NCBI RefSeq assembly: GCF_002163835.1
Contig: NZ_CP019331.1
Coordinates: 868,001 to 932,000, forward strand
Length of the DNA stretch: 64,000 nucleotides
From: Polaribacter sp. SA4-10
GTDB lineage: Bacteria > Bacteroidota > Bacteroidia > Flavobacteriales > Flavobacteriaceae
Reading direction: 5' to 3'
Within the stretch, counting starts at the first letter, position 1. Every line of letters begins with the position of its first letter. The notes beneath the pieces were generated by a model that was not told the origin of the DNA, did no database searches, and saw only the letters and a program-made list of their open reading frames with translations. Below are positions 35,933-44,111 of the stretch, in pieces. The position numbers and the translations under genes are program-made.

Positions 35933-35934
35933 AA

Positions 35935-37002
35935 ATGATCATCGAAAAATTAACAGAAAATGCAATTTCTCTTTTAAAAAATTTGATTGAAACACAATCA
36001 TTTTCACAAGAAGAAGAAAAGACAGCAAAACTTATTGAAGGATGGTTTAATGAAAATGAAATCCCTTTTAAAAGAACAAAAAATAATATTTGGGCAACCA
36101 ATAAATATTTTGATGAAAGCAAACCAACAATGTTGCTAAACTCTCATCATGATACTGTGCATCCAAACACTGCTTATACAAAAGATCCGTTAAAAGCAAT
36201 TGTTGAAGATGGCAAATTATATGGTTTAGGAAGTAATGATGCTGGTGGATGTTTGGTTTCTTTAATGGCCACTTTTACCAATTTTTATGCACAAGAAAAT
36301 TTGAAATATAATTTGGTAATTGTGGCTTCTGCAGAAGAAGAAAACAGTGGACCCAATGGATTAAACAGTATGTTATCAATCATTCCTCCTATTGATGTTG
36401 CTATTGTTGGTGAACCAACGTTAATGAATTTAGCTGTTGCAGAAAAAGGTTTGGTTGTTTTTGATGCCGTTGTAGAAGGAACTCCAAGTCATGCTGCACA
36501 TCCAAATAATAACAATTCAATTTACAATTCGATAGCAGTTTTACAATGGTTTAAAGATTTCAAATTTGAAAAACCTTCTGTAGCTTTGGGTGATGTAAAA
36601 ATGACGGTTACTCAAATTAATGCTGGTAAACAACACAATGTAGTTCCTGCACATGTAGATTTAGTTGTTGATGTTCGTGTAAATGATGCCTATTCAAATC
36701 AAGAAATTGCAGACATTTTACAAGAACAATCTCCTTGTACTAAAATTACACCAAGAAGTTTACGATTAAACTCCTCTTCTATTTCTACAGAACATGATTT
36801 AGTAAAAGCAGGAATTGCAATGGGAAGAGAAACGTATGGTTCTCCTACCCTTTCAGATCAAGCCGTATTAAGTTGTCAATCATTAAAATTAGGCCCTGGA
36901 GATAGTACGCGTTCGCATTCTGCAAATGAATTTATTTATCTTGCAGAAATTGAAGAAGGAATAAAGATATATGTTCAACTCTTGAATCGTGTAATTGTTT
37001 AA
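35935..37002 (+). CDS. argE: M20-family N-acylornithine/N-acylcitrulline deacylase
   Basis: The 355-residue M20 peptidase-family enzyme shows metal and catalytic motifs in order: LLNSHHDTVHPN, GLGSNDAGGCLVSLM, VASAEEENSGPNGL and GEPT. A dimerisation domain (GTPSHAAHPNNNNSI) follows. In a pathway with an N-acylornithine transcarbamylase, it most likely removes the acyl group from N-acylcitrulline to give citrulline for ArgG. The substrate is inferred from the operon. Confidence 0.93.
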   Translation: MIIEKLTENAISLLKNLIETQSFSQEEEKTAKLIEGWFNENEIPFKRTKNNIWATNKYFDESKPTMLLNSHHDTVHPNTAYTKDPLKAIVEDGKLYGLGSNDAGGCLVSLMATFTNFYAQENLKYNLVIVASAEEENSGPNGLNSMLSIIPPIDVAIVGEPTLMNLAVAEKGLVVFDAVVEGTPSHAAHPNNNNSIYNSIAVLQWFKDFKFEKPSVALGDVKMTVTQINAGKQHNVVPAHVDLVVDVRVNDAYSNQEIADILQEQSPCTKITPRSLRLNSSSISTEHDLVKAGIAMGRETYGSPTLSDQAVLSCQSLKLGPGDSTRSHSANEFIYLAEIEEGIKIYVQLLNRVIV

Positions 37003-37019
37003 CAAAAAATATAACAAAA

Positions 37020-37092
37020 CGTCATAAAGAGGGAGATATGACGAAGTTATCTCACTTTAAATAAAAGAGATTGCTTCATTCTTCGCAATGAC
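37020..37092. repeat. REP-like inverted repeat, copy 4 (between argE and argH)
   Basis: The arms cgtcataaagagggagatat and ttcttcgcaatgac, with inner arms gaagttatctc and gagattgcttc, form the same kind of hairpin as the element at 35063-35134, less perfectly. It ends 17 nt before the argH start. Confidence 0.65.
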
Positions 37093-37109
37093 AACAAAAT
37101 ATAGAAATT

Positions 37110-38384
37110 ATGAAACTTTGGGATAAAGGATTTTCAATAGACAAACAAATAGAACTTTTTACAGTTGGTAATGATAGAGAAATTGATATGCATATTGCAA
37201 AATATGATGTCCAAGCTTCTTTAGCACATGCAATAATGCTAGCATCTATTGGTATTATAACTGCTGATGAATTGAAAGATTTAAAAAGAGGATTACAAGA
37301 ATTAGCTGCTGATATTGAAAATGGAACATTTGTTATTGAAGCCTCTTTTGAAGATGTACATTCTAAAATTGAGTGGGAATTAACCAATAAATTAGGAGAA
37401 GTTGGTAAGAAAATTCATACTGCACGTTCTAGAAATGATCAAGTTTTAGTTGCACTTCAATTGTATTACAAAGAGAATTTATCAATTATAAATGATAAAA
37501 CAAAAACACTTTTTGACACACTTTTAGGTTTAGCAGAAACGCATAAAGAAAGCTTATTACCTGGGTATACACATTTACAAGTTGCAATGCCTTCATCATT
37601 CGGATTGTGGTTTTCTGCGTATGCAGAACTATTAATTGACGATGTTTATATGCTAAATGCAGTTGCTAAAGTGGTAGATCAAAATCCTTTGGGTTCTGCT
37701 GCTGGTTATGGAAGCTCATTTCCTATCGACAGAGAATTAACAACAAAAGAATTAGACTTTGCTACGCTAAAATACAATGTGGTTGCTGCACAATTAAGTA
37801 GAGGAAAAAGCGAACGCTCTATTGCTTCTGCTTTAGGCGGTTTGTGTAACACAATGTCTCGTTTTGCAATGGATGTTTGTTTGTACATGAGTCAGAATTT
37901 TAACTTTATCACATTTCCTGATGAATTAACTACAGGAAGTAGCATTATGCCACACAAGAAAAACCCTGATGTCTTTGAATTAATCCGTGGAAAATGTAAT
38001 AAAATTCAAGCTTTACATACAGAAATGGTACTAATAACCAACAATTTACCAACAGGTTATCACAGAGATTATCAATTGTTAAAAGAAAATATCATCAATG
38101 CTTTTGAAGATGTAAAAGACATTTTAGACATCTTTAATTATTCTATTCAGCAAGTTATTGTAAAAGATATCGATTTGAATGACGAGAAATATCAATACTT
38201 ATTTACTGTAGATAGCATTAATAATTTAGTGGTTGAAGGCATGTCTTTTAGAGAAGCCTACCAAAAAATTGGTGGACAAGTACAAGCAGGAACGTATACA
38301 CCAGATTTAGGAAAACAACATTCTCACGTAGGAAGTATTCATAATTTAAGTTTGGATAAAATTGCAGAAAAATATCCTAAATAA
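37110..38384 (+). CDS. argH: Argininosuccinate lyase
   Basis: ArgH splits argininosuccinate into arginine and fumarate. The 424-residue protein shows KIHTARSRNDQVLVALQLY, YTHLQVAMPSSFGLW, GSAAGYGSSFPIDREL and the superfamily signature GSSIMPHKKNPD. It is the last gene of the operon. The last 45 codons and about 15 nt of flank are repeated downstream at 38901-39045 with differences. Confidence 0.97.
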   Translation: MKLWDKGFSIDKQIELFTVGNDREIDMHIAKYDVQASLAHAIMLASIGIITADELKDLKRGLQELAADIENGTFVIEASFEDVHSKIEWELTNKLGEVGKKIHTARSRNDQVLVALQLYYKENLSIINDKTKTLFDTLLGLAETHKESLLPGYTHLQVAMPSSFGLWFSAYAELLIDDVYMLNAVAKVVDQNPLGSAAGYGSSFPIDRELTTKELDFATLKYNVVAAQLSRGKSERSIASALGGLCNTMSRFAMDVCLYMSQNFNFITFPDELTTGSSIMPHKKNPDVFELIRGKCNKIQALHTEMVLITNNLPTGYHRDYQLLKENIINAFEDVKDILDIFNYSIQQVIVKDIDLNDEKYQYLFTVDSINNLVVEGMSFREAYQKIGGQVQAGTYTPDLGKQHSHVGSIHNLSLDKIAEKYPK

Positions 38385-38474
38385 TAGAAATCACAAATAG
38401 AAACATCAAAAATTACAATCACTTACAAACCAATTCGGTTTTAATATTTTTTATATTGCTATAAAATATTAATT

Positions 38475-38897
38475 ATGATAACCAAAATTGAACACGTAAA
38501 TATAACAGTTCCTGATATTGACGCTGCTGTATCTTTTCTTAAAATTGTTGCTCCAGACTTCAAAATAATGAAAGATGAAAAACCTTTAAATGATAAAAGG
38601 TGGATGCATATTGGTAATAATGAATATTATTTTGCTTTGCAAGAAGCACATTTAGGTGCTAATCCAAAAAAGCAAAATCAAACCTATATTAATTACGGAT
38701 GTAATCATATTGGTTTGGTCGTAAATAATATTGATGCCATTGAAAAAAAGCTAATTAAAGCTAGATATAACAAAGGAATTGATACTCCAATAGAGAAGTT
38801 CAGAAAAAGAATTTATTATTATGATAACGCAGGTTTTGAATGGGAATTGGTAGAATATTCATCAAAAAATACTGAAGATAAATTTTTGTATGAGTAA
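38475..38897 (+). CDS. VOC (glyoxalase/dioxygenase-fold) protein
   Basis: The 140-residue protein of the vicinal oxygen chelate superfamily shows KIEHVNITVPDIDAAVSFLK (first metal His), INYGCNHIGLVVNNIDAIEKKL (second) and RIYYYDNAGFEWELVEYSS (metal Glu). The substrate cannot be predicted. It lies between argH and a duplicated fragment of the argH 3' end that starts 4 nt after its stop codon, so it looks like an insertion at the argH 3' end. Confidence 0.87.
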   Translation: MITKIEHVNITVPDIDAAVSFLKIVAPDFKIMKDEKPLNDKRWMHIGNNEYYFALQEAHLGANPKKQNQTYINYGCNHIGLVVNNIDAIEKKLIKARYNKGIDTPIEKFRKRIYYYDNAGFEWELVEYSSKNTEDKFLYE

Positions 38898-38900
38898 TAA

Positions 38901-39045
38901 CTTTTAGAGAAGCCTTCCAAAAAATTGGTGGACAAGCGCAAACAGGAACATATAAACCAGATTTAGGTAAACAACATTTTCACTTAGGAAGTATACCTAA
39001 TTTGAGTTTGGATAAAATTGCAGAGAAATATCCTAAATAATAGAA
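38901..39045 (+). pseudogene. Duplicated 3' end of argH
   Basis: Frame-intact codons for FREAFQKIGGQAQTGTYKPD and LGKQHFHLGSIPNLSLDKIA, ending EKYPK*, repeat the end of ArgH. There are 13 nucleotide differences by eye in about 147 nt, eight of them replacing seven amino acids. The match continues beyond the stop (taatagaaat) and then departs from the true argH flank into ttgctaacgg. There is no start codon or promoter, so it is a fragment, not a gene. Confidence 0.9.
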
Positions 39046-39050
39046 ATTTT

Positions 39051-39126
39051 GCTAACGGTCTAGTATAAGAATAGTAGCGGATTAAATGAACGTTCCTTGT
39101 GGACAGCAAAATTTTTAATTTAATGC
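39051..39126. repeat. GCTAAC-type intergenic element, copy A (after argH fragment)
   Basis: It begins gctaacggtctagtataaga and continues with atagtagcggattaaatg. This resembles the long repeat elements at 40965-41090 and 44651-44762 in its head (gctaac plus a short variable stretch and tat), though the body differs. Similar elements are common between accessory genes in Flavobacteria. It looks like a 5' half only, running into a terminator. Confidence 0.45.
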
Positions 39127-39155
39127 AAAAACGGTTTGAGTATACACCCAAACCG
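39127..39155 (-). terminator. Terminator of the DJ-1-like gene
   Basis: On the minus strand CGGTTT, a loop and AAACCG are followed by five T residues (aaaaa at 39127-39131 on the plus strand). It sits 33 nt past the stop of the gene ending at 39188. Confidence 0.65.
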
Positions 39156-39187
39156 ATATTGCTTTTTCGCCATTTTATAAGTGGTTT

Positions 39188-40090
39188 TTACTTCAATTCT
39201 TTCAATAATGTATTGGCTGCAAGTTTACCCAATTCATTAGAAGCTAAAGGACTTGCACCTGTGATTAATTTTCTGTCAACACAAACGGTTTTATCAGATT
39301 CTGTATTAACAATAGTAGCACCTAACTTTTTCAATCTTTCACTCACACCGTTTTTCATGTGTCCTGGTAAATAACCAATCATTGGTGTCATTTCATCCAC
39401 AGCGTCCGGAAATACAGCCATCTTATATCCATCGTAAATAAATTTTTGATTATCAAGTGTAGTAGATAATAATGCACCTGGACCATGACAAAGTGTAATT
39501 GTAAACAAGTCACTTTGATATGCCCAATTCAATACCTTCCCTACGTTTCTATCTTCTGGAATTCCAATCATTGCTCCGTGGCCACCTGGTACAAATACAG
39601 CAGCATAAGAACTATCATTTACAAATGAATTCGTAATAAAATCAGCTAACTTTTTAGGCTGCTCAAAACTCGATTTGTACTCGTTGTAAATTGCTTTTAC
39701 ATTTGCGTCTTCTTCAGGAAAAGCCCACATTTCAAATACAACAGGTTTACCAGTAGGCGTAGCTATTTCAAAATCAAATCCTGCATTTTTAAGGTGTAAC
39801 ATGGGCACAAGTGCTTCTATTGGGTGATTTCCTGTAGAAAAGAATTTACCGTTTTTCATCTCCAAGTTTTTTTTCTCAGTGAAAATCACCAAAATCTTGG
39901 ATTTGTCTCCTTGGTATTTTGTGTACTTGATGTCCTCAAAATCCGTTTTAGAAACTGTTCCTAATGATAAAGCTAAACTTGAAGGGCTATACGAGCCATC
40001 CGCTTCTAGTTTAGGTTGAGCCATAAAATAGATTACAATAAATGCAAGTAGAATAACACTTGCTAATCCAATTAATATTTTCTTAATCAT
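39188..40090 (-). CDS. DJ-1/PfpI-family protein with N-terminal membrane anchor
   Basis: The protein has about 300 residues. MIKKILIGLASVILLAFIVIYF is a signal or anchor helix. The DJ-1/PfpI-fold domain has the nucleophile-elbow cysteine in ITLCHGPGALL and an upstream acid (about E in IEALVPMLHL). Members are chaperones, deglycases or amidotransferase-like enzymes of uncertain substrate. The start at 40090 (MIKKILIG) is preferred to the longer frame from 40117 (MFQILKTKI), because a signal helix then begins at residue 4. The Crp-like gene upstream is in the same direction, separated by about 70 nt. Confidence 0.85.
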   Translation of the reverse strand: MIKKILIGLASVILLAFIVIYFMAQPKLEADGSYSPSSLALSLGTVSKTDFEDIKYTKYQGDKSKILVIFTEKKNLEMKNGKFFSTGNHPIEALVPMLHLKNAGFDFEIATPTGKPVVFEMWAFPEEDANVKAIYNEYKSSFEQPKKLADFITNSFVNDSSYAAVFVPGGHGAMIGIPEDRNVGKVLNWAYQSDLFTITLCHGPGALLSTTLDNQKFIYDGYKMAVFPDAVDEMTPMIGYLPGHMKNGVSERLKKLGATIVNTESDKTVCVDRKLITGASPLASNELGKLAANTLLKELK

Positions 40091-40163
40091 AATTTTTGTT
40101 TTTAGTATTTGAAACAAAAGTATAGTGCTGGTATAAGATAAAATTTACCCTATGGTAAGAAAA

Positions 40164-40739
40164 CTATTTTTTAGCATTTTCTATTCTTATACGACTTAAG
40201 CTTTGTTGTGTAATGCCTAAATAAGATGCGATGTGATAGTTTGGAGTGTATTGTTCAATATCGGGATATTGTTTCAGAAACAAATCGTATCTCTCCGTAG
40301 CAGTTAGTTGCAATTGATTTAAGATTCTTTTATGCAAACTGACTACATGACGCTCTAAGTTTTTCCGTTGGAAAGCTTCAAATTCAGGGAATATTGAATA
40401 TATCCCATCCAATTTTTTAGCATTAAATTCGATTATATTTGAATCAGTAATGCACTCTATTGTTAATGTAGATAGTTCATTATTGTAGATAGCCATAAAA
40501 TCACTAATCCACCAATTTTTGATCGCAAATTGTAAGGTGTACTCTTTCCCATTTTTATTAATACAATAAGCTCTTAAGCAGCCGTCTTTAACAAAATATG
40601 TATTCTTCACAGCTTGTCCTTGTCGAATCAAAACATCCCCTTTAGAAGCCGACTTTTCTATTGCAATAGAAACAACATATTCTTCGGCCTTTGAGCTAAG
40701 AATTATACTACTTTTTATTTTATTGATTAAGGCTTCCAA
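40164..40739 (-). CDS. Crp/Fnr-family transcription regulator
   Basis: The 191-residue protein has an N-terminal cyclic-nucleotide-binding-like fold (KGDVLIRQGQAVKNTYFVKD, GCLRAYCINKNGKEYTLQF). A C-terminal winged helix follows with HIASYLGITQQSLSRIRIE. It lacks the usual conserved Arg-Ser/Thr ligand pair as far as I can see, so a ligand is unknown. It probably regulates the DJ-1-like gene that follows. Such regulators next to one small enzyme gene are frequent in accessory regions. Confidence 0.88.
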   Translation of the reverse strand: MEALINKIKSSIILSSKAEEYVVSIAIEKSASKGDVLIRQGQAVKNTYFVKDGCLRAYCINKNGKEYTLQFAIKNWWISDFMAIYNNELSTLTIECITDSNIIEFNAKKLDGIYSIFPEFEAFQRKNLERHVVSLHKRILNQLQLTATERYDLFLKQYPDIEQYTPNYHIASYLGITQQSLSRIRIENAKK

Positions 40740-40791
40740 TTTTAGTCTTTAGGATAATTACTTACAACGTTAACATGAATATTAAACATTT

Positions 40792-40850
40792 TAATATTTT
40801 ATAAACGTAGTTAGCGAAGTTCGCGAATTATTCTTTTAGAAACAAACCCT
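40792..40850. repeat. Intergenic motif shared with the LytTR flank
   Basis: The stretch ttttataaacgtagttagcg aagttcgcg followed by attcttttagaaacaaac is very similar to 21104-21155 and 22015-22070. In each case it lies at or near a real or duplicated 3' end. In minus-strand orientation it reads ...ttcgctaactacgtttataa, with GCTAAC again at the head. Confidence 0.6.
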
Positions 40851-40854
40851 ACTT

Positions 40855-40952
40855 CTTCTTAAACTTTTCAATCAACAATAGATTACCCAAAACCATTGTA
40901 AAGGCATACCTAATATCTTCTATAGGTATTGTTGCTAAACGGATTTCTAAAT
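40855..40952 (-). pseudogene. Duplicated 3' tail of crtY (lycopene cyclase)
   Basis: About 90 nt match the C-terminal codons of the crtY gene at 48235-48332 (for example ttcaatcaa, atacctaatatcttctatag and gttgctaaacggatt). At its right edge the match stops at CTAAAT. From there the sequence is the tail found after the argH fragment (taatagaaattttgctaac), so the junction is at a CTAAAT microhomology. It has no start or frame of its own. Confidence 0.88.
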
Positions 40953-40964
40953 AATAGAAATTTT

Positions 40965-41090
40965 GCTAACCTTGTTGTTTATGGAAAAGTTGCGTGTTTA
41001 AGTAGCTAATTTAGCAAATAAGAATGGAATAGAAAGCCCGAAAGGATTATCTTAAATAGGCTTATACTAGCAATAAATTTAATGAAGAAC
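40965..41090. repeat. GCTAAC-type long intergenic element, copy B
   Basis: This is a ~125-nt element beginning gctaaccttgttgtttatgg, followed by gcgtgtttaagtagctaatt and agcaaataag. Near its end it has ataggcttatactagcaata. The central part is closely related to 44672-44755. It precedes the 42-nt direct repeat at 41079-41120. Confidence 0.7.
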
Positions 41091-41120
41091 AGCGTTATTT
41101 TTTAGCTCAGTTCTTTGTTG
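41079..41120. repeat. 42-bp direct repeat, left copy
   Basis: The sequence ttaatgaagaacagcgttat, continuing to ctttgttg, recurs at 46025-46066 with one mismatch (a to g). The two copies bound the block 41121-46024, which holds the lipoproteins, GH19 gene, NTF2-like gene and the IS110 copy. The arms AAGAAC-AGC and GCT-(CA)-GTTCTT form a weak hairpin in each copy. Confidence 0.85.
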
Positions 41121-41130
41121 TGATTTGTAT

Positions 41131-41523
41131 TTATTGTTTCAAGTATTTTTCCAACTGACCTCTCTCATTTGTTATTGATAGAGTAGTTTTACCTAAAGAA
41201 TCAGTAATGATATTATTAATTATATCGCAATTGAAACTTGTTGTATCTATTTGAATTTTCAAAAAAACATCGTACGCATTATTTGAACTTGTGCTACAAG
41301 TTAAAGTCACTTCGTATTCAGTAGTGTCCTCTAAAGTATTATCAATGTATATTTTCAGTTTATTATCCGATGAAAACTCAATCTTATTGGATGAATCCTC
41401 TTCTGAAACCCAAGTTCCAATAATTAAAGATTTGTAAGTCTTAAATCGTTCTTCTTGAGATTGTGCTTTACACCCAAATGTCAAACCTAAAGTTATTATT
41501 AATATTATTTTTAAATTTTTCAT
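41131..41523 (-). CDS. Lipoprotein of unknown function
   Basis: The 130-residue protein has a lipoprotein signal (MKNLKIILIITLGLTFGC, lipobox LTFGC). The mature part is rich in beta-strand patterns: GTWVSEEDSSNKIEFSSDN, then KLKIYIDNTLE and YDVFLKIQIDTTSF, similar in style to lipocalin-like or DUF4488-type domains. No family is identified. It lies downstream of the GH19 gene, 11 nt away, in the same direction. Confidence 0.6.
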   Translation of the reverse strand: MKNLKIILIITLGLTFGCKAQSQEERFKTYKSLIIGTWVSEEDSSNKIEFSSDNKLKIYIDNTLEDTTEYEVTLTCSTSSNNAYDVFLKIQIDTTSFNCDIINNIITDSLGKTTLSITNERGQLEKYLKQ

Positions 41524-41534
41524 AATTTCTAATT

Positions 41535-43256
41535 TTATTTACAATTAATTGAATCCTTTGCTTTTTGAAATTTCTTTTTTCTATCTTTTAATCCTTTCAA
41601 TTTAGGGTTTATTGGTTTTGTTACTTTACTAACAGAGGTTAAACTACTTATTATAATTTTATCAACAACTCTTTTTTTATAGTACCAGAGACCACTTAAA
41701 ACTGCTAAAGTATCATTGGATGCTATAATATTAGGATTTGAAACGGGATCAATATCTGGGTCATATTTATTATTATACCAAGTTTTAAATGCTTTATAAT
41801 TATCTTTCCATGTTAACTGAAATATTCCTCTACCTCTATATTTATAACCATCACCACTAGCTACATTTCCATTTCCAAATTTACAGCACATTGCAATATT
41901 AGCAACTCCAGATGAATTTTTTAAATAATCAGGTGCATAATAAAGATTTTTATCAGATTTAGCTTTTAAAGAATCCATAGTAAATTTGGAATAAGTTATA
42001 GCTAGTTTACTTGCAGTAGTCCAATAAGTACTTTCAGTAACGCTTAATTTATTAAAACCTCCTGTTTCGTGGCCTGCTTGTGCTAGAAAATGCCATAAAT
42101 CTTCATCACTATCTATGCCAAAGTCTCTACCTTTATCATTTATAATTTTAGCAAGAGTTTCAGCTTTACTATCAGGCATATTTGGAAATACTTTCTTTAA
42201 ATCTTCTTTAGAAGTATCGCAATCATCAACACAATTTCCATTTTCATCTTCTTTTTTTCCTTCAGGGCAATTACATTCTTTAGTGGCTGTATCATAAATT
42301 TTCCCACCAGAACAAATAGAGTCGCATTTTCCAGTAGTAGGGTTTTTCTTATAACCCTCAGGGCATTTTCCTTCTTCATCAGGGTCAACAGGACTAGCCA
42401 TTAAAATTGCAGCAGCAGCAGAGGTTACTTGACCAGAAGATAAACTAGTTCCACCACTGCCACCAGTAGGAATACCATTTGATGTAGCTCCATTTACATA
42501 ATTACCATATCCTGTACTTCCTGGTCCAGAGGTGTAATACCAATTATAACTATTACTATAGCCTGACCCAGTACTGCTACCATCACTATTTCCAACACCT
42601 GAAGCTGTAATAGTTACTTCATCTAAAACACCTTCATCAAAATCACCTAGAGTATCTGAGTTCCAACAATCTCCTTCTGTTGTTAAACTTTGAAAAAATA
42701 AAAGTGGTAAGAAACTAGCTTGTTGAGTTTGTGTTTTTACAACAAAACGTTTAGTGAAAACACCTTTTTCAATACGATATCCGTCAATAAATTTACCTTT
42801 TAAATCATTAAAATAGATACGACCATTTATAATACTACCATCTTTATCAACATCATCTTTCCATATAGTAAAAACTACGTTTCGTATATGATTGTTAACA
42901 CTAATAAAATAAATTTGACTATTATATTGACCATTTCTGTTTATTTCAGAGTTTGCAGTTGTAAGTTGAGCATTAGTATATGCAATCTCATTATACTCCA
43001 AAGTATTCCAATCTGGAGTAACTTCAAGTTCATCTTTAGTTCCTTTTGCATAAACCCTTTCTAGTTTAATTTTTTCTTTTTTAGAGTTAAAGAGTGCAAT
43101 TGCATCTTTAAAGGAAACTGTTTTTACATTATTGAAATCAATACTTTCTGGTTTAATAGCATTATCTTCTAAAGTACAATTCCATAAGAATAATGTTACT
43201 CCAAAGAGAAAAAGCCTGAATATTAGAAAATTTTTACTTTTTTGCTTCTTTTTCAT
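41535..43256 (-). CDS. Secreted lipoprotein with Cys-rich spacer and GH19-type hydrolase domain
   Basis: The 573-residue protein has an N-terminal signal with a possible lipobox (LFLWNC). A repeat-poor N-terminal part and a Gly/Ser/Tyr-rich linker (residues about 215-290) follow. A short EGF-like Cys cluster (CPEGYKKNPTTGKC, CSGG, CNCPEG) lies at about 300-345. The C-terminal domain of about 200 residues matches GH19 chitinase/lysozyme-like enzymes: FLAQAGHETGGF (catalytic Glu), YKYRGRGIFQLTWKDNY. It may cleave chitin or peptidoglycan outside the cell. It is unusual to find it in a cassette-rich region. Confidence 0.82.
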   Translation of the reverse strand: MKKKQKSKNFLIFRLFLFGVTLFLWNCTLEDNAIKPESIDFNNVKTVSFKDAIALFNSKKEKIKLERVYAKGTKDELEVTPDWNTLEYNEIAYTNAQLTTANSEINRNGQYNSQIYFISVNNHIRNVVFTIWKDDVDKDGSIINGRIYFNDLKGKFIDGYRIEKGVFTKRFVVKTQTQQASFLPLLFFQSLTTEGDCWNSDTLGDFDEGVLDEVTITASGVGNSDGSSTGSGYSNSYNWYYTSGPGSTGYGNYVNGATSNGIPTGGSGGTSLSSGQVTSAAAAILMASPVDPDEEGKCPEGYKKNPTTGKCDSICSGGKIYDTATKECNCPEGKKEDENGNCVDDCDTSKEDLKKVFPNMPDSKAETLAKIINDKGRDFGIDSDEDLWHFLAQAGHETGGFNKLSVTESTYWTTASKLAITYSKFTMDSLKAKSDKNLYYAPDYLKNSSGVANIAMCCKFGNGNVASGDGYKYRGRGIFQLTWKDNYKAFKTWYNNKYDPDIDPVSNPNIIASNDTLAVLSGLWYYKKRVVDKIIISSLTSVSKVTKPINPKLKGLKDRKKKFQKAKDSINCK

Positions 43257-43353
43257 ATTTATAAATTAAGCTATAATTTTTGAGTTTTCAATTCAGCCAG
43301 TAAACTGGCAAAATATGTCTTGTCCTGAAATATGGCTACAGGTTAAAATTGAA

Positions 43354-43500
43354 TTAAGCTGATAATTTATATACCCTATTTGGTATTTTATAGTCTAAAG
43401 ATAAATGTAATCTTACTTCATTGTATAAATTAATTGCATTTTTTGCAGCTCTCTTTTGCCTGTACTTTTTTTCATCTGATTTAACTATAATTCTTTCATT
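43354..43500 (-). pseudogene. Remnant of an IS3-family transposase 3' end
   Basis: On the minus strand the codons read NERIIVKSDEKKYRQKRAAK, then AINLYNEVRLHLSLDYKIPN and RVYKLSA*. The Y-N-x-x-R-x-H-x-S-L-x-x-x-x-P motif is the end of IS3-group (rve-type) transposases. The 3' flank on that strand (aacctgtagccatatttcag gacaagaca) looks like the terminal sequence of such elements. No start, no catalytic DDE and no left end remain. Confidence 0.75.
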
Positions 43501-43658
43501 TTAAAATTAACATAACTATAAATAGTATAATATTTATCATTTTTTAAAGCATTTAGTAAGTTGTTATTTTAATGATTTCTTTTAAGTCATTCATAGCTCT
43601 ATGACCAACATTGTAATCATTTTACAAACATAAAGCAAAAACAACAACATGTCAATCC

Positions 43659-43717
43659 CTGAAAACGGTGAAATTTTTTCCTCACTGAAAACCGTTAGTT
43701 TTCTCACTGTTTTCAGT
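43659..43717. repeat. Clustered ACTGAAAAC repeats with a palindrome
   Basis: The sequence has CTGAAAACGGTGAAA, then ACTGAAAAC at 43684-43692 and its exact inverse GTTTTCAGT at 43709-43717. Spacing between the inverted halves is 16 nt. It may be an operator, but the nearest gene start (43256) is 400 nt away in the minus direction. No gene is seen in 43501-43920. Confidence 0.4.
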
Positions 43718-43923
43718 TAACCAAAAAAAGGTAATAACAATATTTAAAGAAGAAGTCTTGTGAGGTTCAATGAGATTAAATGTACGCTAAGAATAGTGAT
43801 TATAAAAAAAACGGATAGAAACCAAAACGAACTTAATTATTCGTCTCATTTTAATTTTACTTAGGTCTCAGTTTTAATATTTTAAAAGGTCATCTCTTTT
43901 TTCAGTTGTCTTATTTTATATGG

Positions 43924-44040
43924 CATAACGTGTTGTATAAGATTAGGTGCGTGTAAATAGAGACTTACCAACGAATAAGAAATGAATTTAATAGATAAAT
44001 ATTAACCTTTAAAAAAGACCATGGAAGCGCTTAATTTTAT
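43924..44040. repeat. GCTAAC/AACG-type intergenic element, copy C
   Basis: Begins cataacgtgttgtataagat followed by taggtgcgtg, a variant of the heads at 39051 and 40965. It runs into tatacggc and then the 70-bp repeat at 44041-44110. Confidence 0.5.
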
Positions 44041-44110
44041 ACGGCTTAAGTTTGTCTTTTAATACTTTTGATAAATAATCAGAAAGAATAAAAGAGCGCA
44101 TTAAGGTTAA
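44041..44110. repeat. 70-bp direct repeat, left copy
   Basis: The first 13 nt (acggcttaagttt) and the last 29 nt (beginning gaaagaataaaagagcgc) are identical to those of the copy at 44763-44832. The middle 28 nt differ in places. Both copies are exactly 70 nt. The right end of this copy abuts the stop codon of the NTF2-like gene. Confidence 0.85.
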
Positions 44111-44111
44111 T

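Noticed and set aside
38901..39045. Second functional argH or small gene
   Set aside because: It lacks a start codon and promoter and repeats only the last 45 codons, so it is a fragment.
40164..40739. CRP-type cAMP receptor with known ligand
   Set aside because: The ligand-contact residues of cAMP receptor proteins are not apparent, so only the broad Crp/Fnr family is stated.
43354..43500. Functional integrase gene
   Set aside because: Only the last ~49 codons of an IS3-type transposase remain; no catalytic residues.
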